This document shows, piece after piece, positions 22,520-33,566 of a stretch of DNA of 64,000 nt (the first letter of the stretch is position 1; every line of letters starts with the position of its first letter). The DNA is taken from assembly GCF_033439725.1 (NCBI RefSeq), contig NW_026944385.1:4621001-4685000 (forward strand). The letters are read 5' to 3'. Source of the stretch: Neurospora tetraspora. Taxonomy: Eukaryota; Ascomycota; Sordariomycetes; Sordariales; Sordariaceae. The notes below the pieces were generated by a model that saw only the letters and a program-made list of their open reading frames with translations, had not been told where the DNA came from and did not search any database. The translations under genes were made by a program, and so were the position numbers.

Positions 22520-22687
22520 TGTATCAAAGGCCAAGAGATCTACTGGGTGTGTACGTGCCCAGCTGGATTGGGACATGCGGGATTTTTACCCAAATGCTAG
22601 AGCTTTAAATCTACAGAGCCAGTCTTACACACATACACACAATCAAGCCACGTTGAACCCATATCGATTATTACCAGTAATATCACA
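22520..22687 (+). repeat. Right LTR of Copia element
   Basis: This 168-base copy starts TGTATCAAAGG after a polypurine tract and ends ATATCACA. It matches both ends of the left LTR but lacks about 125 central bases including the TATA-like box. It is less transition-mutated near its 3' end than the left copy. Confidence 0.8.
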
Positions 22688-23803
22688 CCCATCGCTTGGA
22701 AATCCCAATCGGGGGCTTTGATCAGAGGGTGGAGCCGGGGGTTGGCCGGTGGCATGATGGTCAATGGGACGAAAGGGACGGGCAAGAACGGGGAGAATGG
22801 ACAGGGAATATTGGGAAATATCTCGCGCATTCAAGCATCCCAATGGTACTGAGAGTGGCATCATCAAAGCTCCGACTGCGGAAGGATGAAAGAGTGAGTG
22901 CCGAGTACGAGACGGGCATGAAAGAGGATGTCAGATATTCCGGCTATGCACGGAGGATTGATAATCATCCCACGCCGAGTTCCGTCCGTGAACAACCTTG
23001 AGAGCTGCTTGGAAATGTTGAAGCGAACAGACGTTTGTTTCGAGTTGGTCAAGGCGTTGAAACATGTTGCCATGAACCCTGGAGCCTGGGGTTATGACAT
23101 AACAATGGAGGTGAAGTTGAAAAGTTACCCTTCCCCGAGGTAACAAGAACCACGCATGACAAAAGAATCATGGGTGCTCTTCGAAGCCATTATTGGTAAG
23201 GCAGCCAATCTATGAAAGGATTAGATGGCACGCGACATACCGTCGTACGATACCTTGAAGGCTTTGCCGCATTTCGTCAACAGTGCTCAAATGGTCGTGG
23301 TCGTGGTCGTCATCCTTCAATACCCGTCAGAGATCCTTTGGAAGAAAAGCAGTCAAAAAGAACCAATGGCCAGACAGCCAGAAAGCAGTGGCGGTTGGAT
23401 TGCCGTTCCTAATGTTCCTAATGTCATTCATGGATCTCGACGATGAAAAAATAAAGTGGACTAGCGAGTCTTCAAGGTCCCCAATTGATCAATCCAACGG
23501 GCGGCTTTGGCGGGGCATGCACTGACCCCGCCATGAACTCCACAAGCCGCGCCGGTCCACCGAGGAGTTGGCAGGGAGCTCCTCGCGTGGTCCAAGCTCC
23601 TTCATGATCGATGATCGCAGACGCAGCTCGTCATGCCGCCAAGAAAGATGCCGACCGGGCTTGGCCAACGCCTGACGAGCCACGGCAACCTCCTCCAGCA
23701 CCAACAACAACAACCACCAAAGAGACAATCCACACTTCGAAATGCGACGATAGCGACATTGACATAATCCGGAAGTTTGGTCAATTTAGAGGATTCGGAC
23801 AAG
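22688..23803. other. Intergenic between Copia and the Vps23 gene
   Basis: Composition returns sharply to normal at 22688. No gene or repeat is supported. Short frames on both strands lack any recognisable product. The promoter of the Vps23 gene must lie in the last few hundred bases. Confidence 0.4.
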
Positions 23804-25674
23804 ATGGTTGTCCAACAACATATCCTGAACTGGCTCTACAGCGTGTTGACCAGTGTATGTCCGCTACCACCACCACCTCCTCTCCGGAAGTTGAAGCCAA
23901 CCTATTGACTGACTGCTCTGACTCAGGAATATCACGATGTCAACCGCACATACAACGATGTAGCCCAAGTGCTCTCCCACTACCCATCGCTCTCTCCGCG
24001 AACCGATGTACACAGTACGCTGCTCTCCGTCGACGCTATACCATCCCAACTGTTGTCTGACCATGTGCTCTTATCACAGCCTTCCCCAACGGCGCATCCG
24101 CCCTCCTCGTCCACCTGTCGGGAACACTCCCCGTCGTCTTTCGCGGCACCACATACCGTTTCCCAATCTCACTATGGGTTCCCCACGCCTATCCTCGAGA
24201 TGCCCCCTTGGTCTACGTGACCCCGACCGAGAACATCATGGTCCGGCCCGGCCAACACGTTGATCCCCAGGGTCAGGTCTATCATCCCTACCTTGCCGGC
24301 TGGTCGACGTATTGGAACAAGTCCACCATTCTCGACTTCCTGGCTATCCTGCGGGATGTTTTTGCCAAAGAGCCTCCAGTCATTGCCCGTCAACCTCCTC
24401 AGGGGCAGGTCCGGTCCCCTCCACCCCAGCAGCAGCAACAGCCACAGCCACCACAAGCGCCAGCAGCACCTACACCACCACCAGTACCACCACTTCCCCA
24501 AGAACTGGCCGCGAGGTCACCGGTTCCAGTACGATCTCCGGTTCAACAAGATGCGGCAAGGCCTCCGCCTCCACCACCGAAGCCCGGCGCCCCTGCTGCT
24601 GGTCCCATACCGCATCAGCCCTCTCCGGCACCATCTTACGCCGCCGCTCCTCCGCTGCCTCCCCATCCCCCACATCCCGGCAGACCTACGAGCCAATACG
24701 GCGGTCCTGGAGCACCCGTGACACAATCCCCCAGACCAGGTGCCTCTCGCTACGATGCTCCTCCGCCTCTACCTCCTCACCCGACAGCACAACAACAGCA
24801 GCAGCCTGGCGCGCCATACCAATCACCTCCTCTGGGGCCCGCCCCCCTTCCACATAACCAGGCACCACCACAACCTCCATTCTCTCCCATGGATCCACGA
24901 AGGATGTCCACCCTCCAACAACACCCCCCGCAACACTACAACTCCCCTCCACCACCACCCACCTGGCAGCAACAACAGCACCCACCTCAAGCCTTACCAC
25001 CACCACAACAACAACAACAACACCACCTCCCACCACAACCACAACCCAAGCCCCCTTCTCCCCCAGACCTCCTAGACGACGACGGCCCCGCCTCCCCTCC
25101 CTCCTCAACCCCCGGCGCCGGCGCCAACACAACAACCACCGCACAAACTCCCGGCGCACCGCCCCCTCCCCCTCCTCCCAACCCCGAAAAAGACGCCCTG
25201 CTCCACCAGCTAGCGACCACCCTCCACACCCACCGGCACCACGCCCGCGCTCAAAACGACTCCTCCCTCGCCGGCCTGCAGGCCCAGCGGGCAGCCATGA
25301 ACCAAGCAGCCAACACTTTACAAGCCGAGTACGCCCAGCTTTCGCAGCTATCTGCACTTTTGAATTCCAACACTGCGATTCTACAAGAGAGTTTGAGGAA
25401 AGCGGATAGTGTGATTGAGAATTCCAAAACACTAAAAGAGCCGGATATTGATGAACTGCTGGTTGCGCCGACGGTGGTGGGCAACCAGCTTTATGAGCTG
25501 GTGGCGGAGGAGAGGGCGTTGGCGGATGCGATATTTATGCTGGGACGGGCGGTGGAGAGGGGGAGGATTGCGCCGGGGACGCATGCGAAGATGGTGAGAG
25601 GCTTGGCGAGGGAGTGGTATTTGAAGAAGGCTTTGGTGAAGAAGATTGGGGATGGGATGGGGTTGAGTCAGTAA
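23804..25674 (+). CDS. vps23: ESCRT-I subunit Vps23/Tsg101, three exons
   Basis: The gene is read as join(23804..23854, 23927..24014, 24080..25674), 577 residues. It is the ubiquitin-binding subunit of ESCRT-I, which sorts ubiquitinated membrane proteins into multivesicular endosomes. The UEV domain fills about residues 1-150 and is assembled from all three exons: NWLYSVLTS, then EYHDVNRTYNDVAQVLSHYP, then GTTYRFPISLWVPHAYPRDA and the segment up to WNKSTILDFLAILRDVF. A very long Pro/Gln-rich linker follows (about 165-400). Next come a predicted coiled coil and a C-terminal steadiness box (from about 510, with EPDIDELLVAPTVVGNQLYE and a final WYLKKALVKKIGDGMGLSQ). Both introns have good donor, CTGAC branch and CAG acceptor signals. 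The linker is coded by CAG/CCA-rich DNA that is likely to vary in length. Confidence 0.93.
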
Positions 25675-26276
25675 CAGTGAAGATGATGGAAGACAAGGTA
25701 GAGTAACGATGTAGATGAATGGACGATCATGACCAACAAACCCTCCCTTTCTGGGTGCCTGTTTTGGATCGTGGGTGCTTACTTGCCGTTCAGCAGAGTT
25801 GTTACACCGACGGAGACCCAAGAAGATGAATCAACTATTCTTTTTCTAACAATCATCACAACTAACCATCACATTACAGCCGTCCTTCTAGCCTAACATA
25901 CATCTGAGGGCCGAGCAAAAAAACACAGAAAGGGCCCAATAAACATGATCCAACAACAACAAACCAGAAACGTCTGCCCGCTGCACTAACAATGCCTACC
26001 ATAGGCAACTACTCTATACCTGACTGACTTTTACAACCTTCACAACTTCCCACGAGCAACACTGCTCGCTTTCCCAGCTTTTCCAGCCCCAGCGGCCGCC
26101 ACCGATTCCGAACCATCACATGATAACCCTAACATTCGATCCTTCACACTCACTCCTTCAACCTGAAGCCTCCTTTTACCTTCAACACCACTAAAACTCT
26201 CGATCCTCCTCAAGCTCAACACCCGCGTCGGCCTCGGATGTTGCAGCCCACCCTTGGGCGTCGCCACCACAACGTC
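25675..26276. other. Convergent intergenic region
   Basis: This region lies between the 3' ends of the plus-strand Vps23 gene and the minus-strand large disordered protein, so it should hold two terminators or poly-A sites. No gene is supported. AATAAA-like AATAAACATG occurs near 25939. Confidence 0.4.
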
Positions 26277-29200
26277 CTACTCGTCATGACGCAGCGACTC
26301 TGTGGTAATAGTACTGATGGGAATGGGAACAGCCACGGCGGCGGTGGTGGTGGCGGCAGAGGCAGTAATGTCACTATTGGCACTACTGTTCCCACCGGTA
26401 CCAGTGCCCGCACCAGCCTCAACACCCTTCCCCAACAGTGACGACGACCGGCCGCTTCCTTTACGTTCCTTCAACCTCTGACCGATTCCGAACGCAGCGG
26501 CTGCTGCTCTCTGCCCCCAAGAGATGCTCGATTGCCGACGGGATTGCACATGATCGACCAAGGAGGGTGGGAACGATGTCGTTCTTACTTCCTTTCCTTT
26601 TTCCTTGGTCAACTTGTTACCCTTCTGCTTCCCTTCACCATCCTGGCTATGGTCATCATTGCTGCTGTTGCCGCTCGAGAGCCGAGGCAGCACAGCCATG
26701 GTGAAGCTCTTCCTCAGGGAAGTAGAGGGACCGCGGGCAGCTTCGACAACATCACCATGAGATCTTCTGGTGGGGAGAAAGCCTCGCTTCCGGCCCATGA
26801 TGCCGACATCATTCGGTGCCGTTGCGCTCTTCTTGATCTTGCTGCTGCTGCCGGTGACAACTTCAGGTTGCCGCGTCGGTTGAAGAAAGGGGTCATCATC
26901 GTCCAGGCCTCGAGACCATTCCGGGGCTACATTGTCATCCTCAAGCGACAGAAACCCATAGCTTTTACGGTCATGTGGATGGTGTGGTACTGTCCGGTTG
27001 ACCTTGTCCAGGTGCGGCCAGTGCTGTAAGACGGGGTGCCGAGCAATAGCCCCCGCCGACCCCGACGACCCGGATCCAGACCCAGAAGCAGACGCTCTTG
27101 TGCTCGGGAACGACGTCGTGGTGGTTTCTGTGGTCGACTCACCACGCTTGCGTTCCTCTCGCTCTGGACTGCTTTGGCCCTCTGTCACCGCGACATTGAG
27201 ATCCAGATCCCCGTGCGAGCCCGACACCTTCCACAACACGCCTTTCACAAAGAACGTCGACTCGCCCGTCTCCTTGTTCGTCGAACTCATGACGAGCGGT
27301 TGCGCCTTGGTTCCATCACTCCCTTTCAGCTTGCTCTTCCCCTTGCCCTCACCTCCGTCTCCGCTATCTTTCCTCTTGGACATCGACATCGACATCGACA
27401 CGGCATTGCTGATTTTCCGCCCCGCAGCCCGAAGCGCCTTACCATTTCTACTGCTGCGGTTGCCGTTGTCCCGATTTCCGCTCGTGCCAAAAGACAACAC
27501 CCTCATCACCTTGCTCCCAGAGGATGAACTTCCACGGCCCTTCCTACCAAAGGCGGCCAGATCTGTATCTTGAGACGAACGATCGCTGCGGGATTGAGAA
27601 GAACTGGTAGTCTCCGACGACTTCCGCTTGCTGTGCATCGACAGCGGCAGACCCACTATGCTACCACAGCCGTTGCCACCGTTCCTTGAGTGACCGTGGC
27701 TGCTGCTGCCCCCGCGACCGCCGCCGCCGCCGAGCTGCTCAAAGAGACTGATACGCTCCTTGACTGGCGAATCTTCCCCGGCCCCAACGCTCTTCATGTT
27801 CTGCTTCTGCTGCTTCTTGATCTTCCTACGCTGGAAGTAGCTGGTATAGCCCAAAGAGGACCCAGTACCGGCAGCAGGACCCGAAGTCTTACGCCGGTAC
27901 CCACCGAGTGACGACGGTAGAGTCTTGCTCCGCTTGCGTGTGCGTACCACGCTCGAGGCAGTGGAGCTAGCGGTCTCGGGAATCACATCTGAGCTCTGAT
28001 GTTGCTGTTGTTGCTGTGAGGAACGACGGGATGCTTTTCGGGTTGTCACGGCCACGGTGGTCGATACCATGATGGGTGCACTAAGGGTGGACTTGACGAG
28101 AACTGGAAGGGTCAAGGTCTGTGCCCTGCGCTTTTGGATGAAGGGTAGGAACGGCGCCGAGCCTGGACCCGTGGGGTTGTTGTCAAAGACCTTTTGCAGA
28201 TCCTTGACTCTGTTCGCAGGGGCGAGTGGTGCTGATGCCGAAGTCTCACTGGAACTGCCTGACTTGAGCTTCCTCTGGTCCAGAGAGCCGTGGCTATGGG
28301 AGGTGGGGAGGGGCAGGGACCCTGAAGCTGAGTGGCTCGCCCACGGCTGCTGAAGGGTTACCATGGTTTGGGGTCCGGTGGTAATCTTGACAGAGAGCGT
28401 GCGTGAAAGAAGCAAGGGGTGCTGGGAGCTGGGACGGCGTGTGGAAGTACGCGCTGATGCCCTTGTTGGGGTATCGCTGTTCTTTCGGGTGACGGGTCTT
28501 CGCGAGTCCACCTCAGCATCAGAAACGTTGCCATCATGCGAACCGACGAGGCGAGAAGCTGTGTTGTGAAGCTGTGTTTGCTTCAGCCTCGATGAGGCAT
28601 TACTGTCACCTCCATGGACAGGCTGGTTTGTCGCCTGTCCTAGGCGAGGATACGTCTGAGCAAAGACCTCTGAAGAACGAAGGGTTCTGACCCTCGTTGG
28701 TGTAATGGGATCCTTGGATCCTCGCCCGGGCGTCACCGGTGTGGGGACTTCTGTGGCTGTCGATAGGCCTTGGGTGAGCGTCCGACGGAACGGCCGGTGG
28801 GCAGAGCTTGGTGTTTCTGGTTGGAGATCGGGCAGAGATGAGCGCTCGAAAGACATTCGAAGGGCAGCAACACTCTTCCTTCTTTCTCTCTTTGGTCCGA
28901 CGCCTTCTGTTGCCGACTGTTGAGATGATAGAGCGGGAGCCGAGACTTGAGCAGCAACGGGTCGCCGCGCCGAGATTGCGAAGGGCTGGTCAGGCTTGAC
29001 GATCTCGGAACCCCGTTTCTGTTCACCCTGTGAAGGGACACGTGCAACCGTACGGGTGACAACTGGGGTGACAATTGGGCTATCAAAAGGTCGTGGCACT
29101 ACAACCGTCAGTTTTGATCCCGGAGACAGGCATTTTGAAACAGTTGATGGGGCAGTAAACATACCGGTGCTTCCCGACTCAAAGAGCTTTCGCCTCTCTG

Positions 29201-29819
29201 CAACATTACTCGGATCCCAATGTTTTGGTCCGTTTGCAATGGGAACTTTGGCATCAGAAGACACTCCCTGAGAACGCGCTCCTCGCTGGGCCTGAGACGA
29301 TTTGGGTAGGGAGATGTGGACGTGTTTCTGGCTTGACCAGTTTTCGGTTTGATGCTGGCTTTGACGTTGTGTGGCACGCTGTAACTCTGCTTCCTCTGGT
29401 GTTGTTGGGACCCTGGGTGGCTTTTGGTTCTTTTCTGGAGATGGAAGCCGCAAGGCTCCGGCGTCAGCATTGCCCATGACATCCAATATCTCAAACTTGG
29501 ACACCAAAGAGGCGAATTTGGGGGAGGTTTGGCTGGGAGCTGTTCGGAAGGTAGATGGGGTTGCAGCTCTGTGGATGATGGTGTTGAGACTCTCCCTGTT
29601 GTTCCGGTTGGCACCGTTGGGAGTTCTGCCTGAGGTGGCTGATGAGGTACTTCGAGATAGGCTATTGTCACTTTGGCCGCCGCTCGAGTTACTCTTCCTC
29701 GTCAAGCGGAGAGGAGCTGGCTTCAGTTGTGCGTCGGTGAAGTCGGCCTGAACCGGTGAGCTTGGTTCTTCCACACCGCCGGCCGAGGTGGGAGATTGAT
29801 CTGGACTCGAGTTGGGCAT
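26277..29819 (-). CDS. Large Ser/Arg-rich, mostly disordered protein
   Basis: An uninterrupted frame of 1,180 codons starts at 29819. I recognise no catalytic or structured domain. The protein is rich in Ser, Thr, Pro, Arg and Gly, with many SP, TP and RxxS contexts that suggest heavy phosphorylation. Features include a short ordered-looking segment FASLVSKFEILDVMGNADAG at about residue 100, a poly-Gln run (SQQQQQHQS) near residue 600, a poly-Gly run (GGGGGRGGSSS), basic clusters (RRKIKKQQKQ) and a MSMSMSKRK stretch. Such proteins often act as cortical or signalling scaffolds in fungi, but nothing here proves that. The length of the open frame in GC-normal DNA and its codon bias make it a real gene. 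Alternative short introns cannot be excluded. Confidence 0.75.
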   Translation of the reverse strand: MPNSSPDQSPTSAGGVEEPSSPVQADFTDAQLKPAPLRLTRKSNSSGGQSDNSLSRSTSSATSGRTPNGANRNNRESLNTIIHRAATPSTFRTAPSQTSPKFASLVSKFEILDVMGNADAGALRLPSPEKNQKPPRVPTTPEEAELQRATQRQSQHQTENWSSQKHVHISLPKSSQAQRGARSQGVSSDAKVPIANGPKHWDPSNVAERRKLFESGSTGMFTAPSTVSKCLSPGSKLTVVVPRPFDSPIVTPVVTRTVARVPSQGEQKRGSEIVKPDQPFAISARRPVAAQVSAPALSSQQSATEGVGPKRERRKSVAALRMSFERSSLPDLQPETPSSAHRPFRRTLTQGLSTATEVPTPVTPGRGSKDPITPTRVRTLRSSEVFAQTYPRLGQATNQPVHGGDSNASSRLKQTQLHNTASRLVGSHDGNVSDAEVDSRRPVTRKNSDTPTRASARTSTRRPSSQHPLLLSRTLSVKITTGPQTMVTLQQPWASHSASGSLPLPTSHSHGSLDQRKLKSGSSSETSASAPLAPANRVKDLQKVFDNNPTGPGSAPFLPFIQKRRAQTLTLPVLVKSTLSAPIMVSTTVAVTTRKASRRSSQQQQQHQSSDVIPETASSTASSVVRTRKRSKTLPSSLGGYRRKTSGPAAGTGSSLGYTSYFQRRKIKKQQKQNMKSVGAGEDSPVKERISLFEQLGGGGGRGGSSSHGHSRNGGNGCGSIVGLPLSMHSKRKSSETTSSSQSRSDRSSQDTDLAAFGRKGRGSSSSGSKVMRVLSFGTSGNRDNGNRSSRNGKALRAAGRKISNAVSMSMSMSKRKDSGDGGEGKGKSKLKGSDGTKAQPLVMSSTNKETGESTFFVKGVLWKVSGSHGDLDLNVAVTEGQSSPEREERKRGESTTETTTTSFPSTRASASGSGSGSSGSAGAIARHPVLQHWPHLDKVNRTVPHHPHDRKSYGFLSLEDDNVAPEWSRGLDDDDPFLQPTRQPEVVTGSSSKIKKSATAPNDVGIMGRKRGFLPTRRSHGDVVEAARGPSTSLRKSFTMAVLPRLSSGNSSNDDHSQDGEGKQKGNKLTKEKGKEVRTTSFPPSLVDHVQSRRQSSISWGQRAAAAAFGIGQRLKERKGSGRSSSLLGKGVEAGAGTGTGGNSSANSDITASAATTTAAVAVPIPISTITTESLRHDE

Positions 29820-30495
29820 TGAAGGGATTGGAATAACGATCTCAAGGAAGGGAATGTTGGAGGTGGAGTACTAAACGCCGCCAATCGTATGATGTAGACT
29901 CGAGCTGTCGCCGATAAGGGGATGCCAGACTCGCCTTGATGGAGGGATGAGGTGGATGGAAGCGGGTGAGAAAGGGATCGTGATTGGGCACAGATTGCGA
30001 AAAAGGTAATGGTTCTTGGTCTCGTTCGACTTTCCAATGCTGCCGCGGAAAGTGCTTCTTTGCGCCGTCGATTCCATTGGGTCTACAGTACCAATCGTAA
30101 CAGGCAGTGTCTTTCCCCGAACCTTCGACATCGTTACTTCCAATAATCTCGAGCTTCTAGAGGGAAAGAGCGAGACGAACCCTGGCAGCTGATTCGGGCA
30201 ACATTTTATACACTCCCCTCCTTTCCAGTCCATCAGTTTGAGCGACAAGCAAACCCCTCTCGTCACCCACCTCGCCAAGTTCACGATCCGGTCCTTCTCC
30301 TTTGGGAGAAGCTAACACTCCAACAGATTCTACCTGCGACTTTTATCACCTCTCAAGTTGCACGGACACTAGAAACCTCAGCTAAGGCTTTTGGTTCCGA
30401 TCTTCAAACTACCATTCCGATTCATTCATTTCTACCTGCCTACTCCCTGCGTCACTGCGAACCACTTTGGGCAGTCTTCCACAGGATGTTCCTTC
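29820..30495. other. Intergenic, nothing recognised
   Basis: The 5' leader and promoter of the large minus-strand gene occupy part of this region, and the 3' end of the next minus-strand gene adjoins it. Pyrimidine-rich tracts are present near 30290-30440. No further gene is supported. Confidence 0.4.
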
Positions 30496-31256
30496 TTACT
30501 CCTTCTTCTCAGCGCCCTCGCCCTTCTCAATTTCCTTGACCTTGTCATCCTCTGCGAGCGTTGGCGTCTTCTCGTCCATGAGCTCAAAGGCCTTGTCCAA
30601 GAGATCAATATGTGCCGAGCCGTCCTCAACAAAGGCCACCTCAACCTCGACCTTCTCATCCGGCTTGCTCTCATCAAGCAGCTCGCCAGGGATGAAGCCG
30701 GCCTTGAGCTGGTGACGAGAGTAGCTGGTGTACACCTTCTTACGGCCATCGGCGCAAATGATATCGAGGAGCTTGAGCGTGAACTTTTGGCAGTTGTTGC
30801 CAACCAGCCTGTAGACCTCGTCCATGTCCTGGATGGCTTGGATACCTAATGGCGGCCACAGTTAGCATTCCGCGGAGAAGATGCTGATAAGGGAGTATAC
30901 GTACCAGCTGAAGCAATGGCGTTATCGTTGAACCTGGTCTCGCCGACCTCGTACAACTCCCACTTGTCGGTCCAGTCCTTGACGTTGTTGTCGTACCAGT
31001 TCCAGTGCTTGCCGTCCTGCTTGGTGGCCTGAAGCTGATGGTAGTAATCACCAACTAGCACGCACCAGTGGTAGTTGGGACTGGGCATCGAGCCGAGATA
31101 GTGGCCGCTGCTGATGAGGTCGGCAATGAGTCCGAGAGTCCAAGCACCGAGCTTGCCGCCGACGAAGCGAGAGGCGATGTAGACCTTGCGAGGGGCATCG
31201 TTGATGTTCGGCTCACCGGCCGGAACACGGCTGACGTTCTGGAAATGGCGACCCAT
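30496..31256 (-). CDS. Possible NlpC/P60-like (LRAT/PPPDE-type) protein, two exons
   Basis: The gene is read as complement(join(30496..30845, 30905..31256)), 233 residues. The 59-base intron has GTACGT, GCTAAC and TTAG signals. The protein has no signal peptide. A His in NYHWCVLVGDYYHQL (His63), a later ELYEVGETRFNDN strand, and a Cys in VGNNCQKFTLKLLD (Cys136) resemble the His, then Asn-Cys-x-x-Phe layout of circularly permuted NlpC/P60 enzymes such as LRAT and PPPDE peptidases. In those families the Cys is the nucleophile. This assignment is an inference from motif order, not an established identity. The C-terminal 50 residues are highly acidic and Lys-rich and probably disordered. The protein would be cytosolic. 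If the motif match is wrong, it is simply a conserved-looking protein of unknown role. Confidence 0.7.
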
Positions 31257-32163
31257 GGTGACTGAAGGGAGGCAAAGAAAGGCTTGGTAGGATGTATGTG
31301 AGGTCTGTTGGTAGGATGTGATGAGCTTGCTGTCATGACACCAGAGACTGACCGGACATCACGGTCTTTATACCCATCCACTGACCACCATTCATCCATC
31401 ATCAACATCTCGGGCTGCCTCAACTTTGGCACACAATCCGCCCTGCGTCCCTTGGGTATGGTTCGATTCCCATGCTCAGCTTCGGCTTCGATGTTCGCTA
31501 TACCCCATCCGTCCTTCAGCTATCGCCAAAGAGAGCTCAGCCCAGCAAAGCATCGATAGTCTGTCAATGGTGATGCAACAGACCGATGCATTTCCCAATC
31601 AGCATGGCAAGCGAAGGTCGTAGCAACTGCCGTTGAGGCTGCAGTAGGCTTTGCATCTGGTCATCGAACCCTGAGATACGGCCGGGAACTGAAGTGCTTG
31701 GCGGTCCAGACCGTTGACTTCCTCCACGTGGCTGGCCTTTCCATGCTAGCTCGGTGCGTGGTTCCCCAGATTGGCACCCATACCCTTGCATTGGTGGTCT
31801 TTCAGCTGAACACCAGGGCAGTACAGCCTACGAACTAGCTCCACTCCTATCAATAGTTTGGACCTCGCGCGCGGCCTCAGTTCTTTAGTCTTCATTGGAG
31901 TAACGTCCTGGGGGCCCAAGAGCATGAACATCATTCTATTCGCAAGAAAGACAGTCAAAGATGCTTTTCGGCGTTCGACTCTGGCGCTTCATTGTATGGC
32001 AACCCAAGAGATCTTGAAGAGGACGCCAGTCCCCCCTCTCCCTTCGCAACACCTCTCTCAAATTCGGAAAACACCAAGTATCAGTCTTGGATCTTCTGTT
32101 CACTGTTGATGATACCTCCAAGACATATTCTCTCGCAACCCATTGACCATAATAGCTTTCACA
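31257..32163. other. Divergent intergenic region
   Basis: This is the shared upstream region of the minus-strand gene ending at 31256 and the plus-strand M4 peptidase gene. No additional gene, RNA or repeat was recognised. Confidence 0.4.
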
Positions 32164-33566
32164 ATGGCGCAACCACTCTGCTTCTTCATACCAGATCACA
32201 TCTTCACACCCACCACAAACAATCATGCCGTTGCAAACAATGTACGAAAGCCAAAGAAGAGCAACTTGCAGGCCAATGTAAGCTACCAAGTAGCCAACTC
32301 TTGGAGCAGCAAGAAAGCCTCAGAAGGCGAGGACTTGGCACTCTTTGAGGTGTCAAATGAGCTCGTCATCGAAAGCTTCGACGAGATTCAGGCAAACGAA
32401 GTAGAACAGCCTGTTGAAGAGGCTTATACTCCTACCAAAGCGGTCAGAGATGGCTACGGGGTACGTCTTCCTTTTGTGAACCCTGGGTAACGTCAAGCAT
32501 GGAACTAACCCATCATCAGAACACTCTGAGCGAGACGATCCGCATCCCCCGAGATGACCTCAAATTCCCTGACTCAGTACCGGTTGAGCAATCCCGCTGC
32601 GTCTTCGACCTCCAATTCTGCAAACACCCTTGGGACTTCCCCGGTGTCCTGATGCGATCCGAAGGCGAACCCGCCCTCGAGCGCCAAGGCGACCCAGCAG
32701 TCAACCAATGCTACGACCACATGGGCATCGTGCGCGACTTCTACCGCGAGGTGTTTGGCAACCACGCCATCCTGGGCGAAGGCATCCCTCTCGTCGGCAT
32801 AGTCCACTACGACTTCTACTTTCCCAACGCATGGTGGCACGAGCGCGACGAGAAGGACGAAGGCTCCGTCCCCGGACTCATCTTTGGCGACGGATGGGAC
32901 ACGGACCCCTGGAAGAACAACCAGCCGACTAAGTGGTACGGCGGCTGCTTCGGTAACTTTGTCGGCAGCCTAGAGATTGTGGCGCACGAGATGACGCATG
33001 GTATGGTGCACTCGCTCGTGAAGCTGGAGACGACGGGGCAGAGCGGATCGCTGCATGAACACCTTGCTGATGTGTTTGGGACCATGTGCGAGCAGTGGCA
33101 CAAGAGGCAGGCTGTTGGCGATGCGGACTGGCTGGTTGGGGAAGACCTTATTGCTGAGCAGTTTAAGGATTTGCAGGGGTTTGCGCTGAGGTCTGTCAAG
33201 GCGCCGGGGACGGCGTATAAGGTTGAGGAGTTGGGGATTGCGGATGTGCAGGTGGATCACATGAACAAGATGATTGCGGACGAGAGAGACGTCAAAAACA
33301 TCTACGCCAATATGGGGATCTTGAACAAGGCTTTTTACCTTGTTGCGAAGGCGTTAGGGGGGAACTCTTGGGAGAAGCCGGGCAAGATCTGGTATGCTGC
33401 GCTGAAGTATCTCCATGATTTGGGGAAGACGAAGTGCAATATCGGTGAATGGGCTAGCATCACGGTGAAAGCTGCTAAGAAGCTGTTAAAGCAAGGAATT
33501 GTTGAGCAGAAGGATATCGATGCGGTTCTAGATGCGTGGAAGGAGGTTGGGGTGGTGGTGAAGTAG
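32164..33566 (+). CDS. Protealysin-like M4 metallopeptidase, two exons
   Basis: The gene is read as join(32164..32460, 32520..33566), 447 residues. It is a thermolysin-family (M4) zinc peptidase. The zinc and catalytic residues are visible as HEMTH (His255, Glu256, His259) and Glu279 in GSLHEHLADVFG; the 20-residue gap from His259 to Glu279 equals the thermolysin spacing. A later VDHMNKM holds the likely transition-state His, and NMGILNKAFYLVAKALGG is a typical C-terminal-domain segment. There is no signal peptide. The N-terminus (MAQPLCFFIPDHIF) resembles the short propeptide of bacterial protealysins. An ATG seven codons upstream (32143) is also in frame. M4 enzymes are mainly bacterial, so past transfer is plausible. 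The intron (GTACGT to ATCAG) keeps phase 0. The enzyme is probably intracellular or released by a non-classical route. Confidence 0.9.

Larger units (their letters stand above)
16264..22687 (+). mobile_element. Copia (Ty1-type) LTR retrotransposon, RIP-mutated, with nested insertion
   Basis: The element is bounded by related LTRs (16264-16555 and 22520-22687), with a polypurine tract (CTAAGGGGG) just before the right LTR, giving plus-strand orientation. The interior is strongly AT-rich, with TpA in excess and CpA scarce, and its frames are broken mainly by TAA and TAG, as expected from C-to-T changes on both strands. Recognisable pieces occur in Copia order: a zinc-knuckle remnant near 17650, the end of the integrase region around 19140 continuing after the insertion at about 19905, reverse transcriptase with a degenerate YVDD-type motif near 21275, and RNase H near 21900-22060. 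No matching 5-base target duplication is visible (AACAT left, CCCAT right). The element is dead. Confidence 0.85.

Noticed and set aside
22688-23803. A gene upstream of Vps23
   Set aside because: Frames on both strands are below 110 codons, overlap one another, and show no motif or plausible splice joins.
24686-25432. Minus-strand frame of 248 codons inside the Vps23 gene
   Set aside because: It is the antisense shadow of the Pro/Gln-rich linker, giving Gly/Val/Trp-rich translation with no family features.
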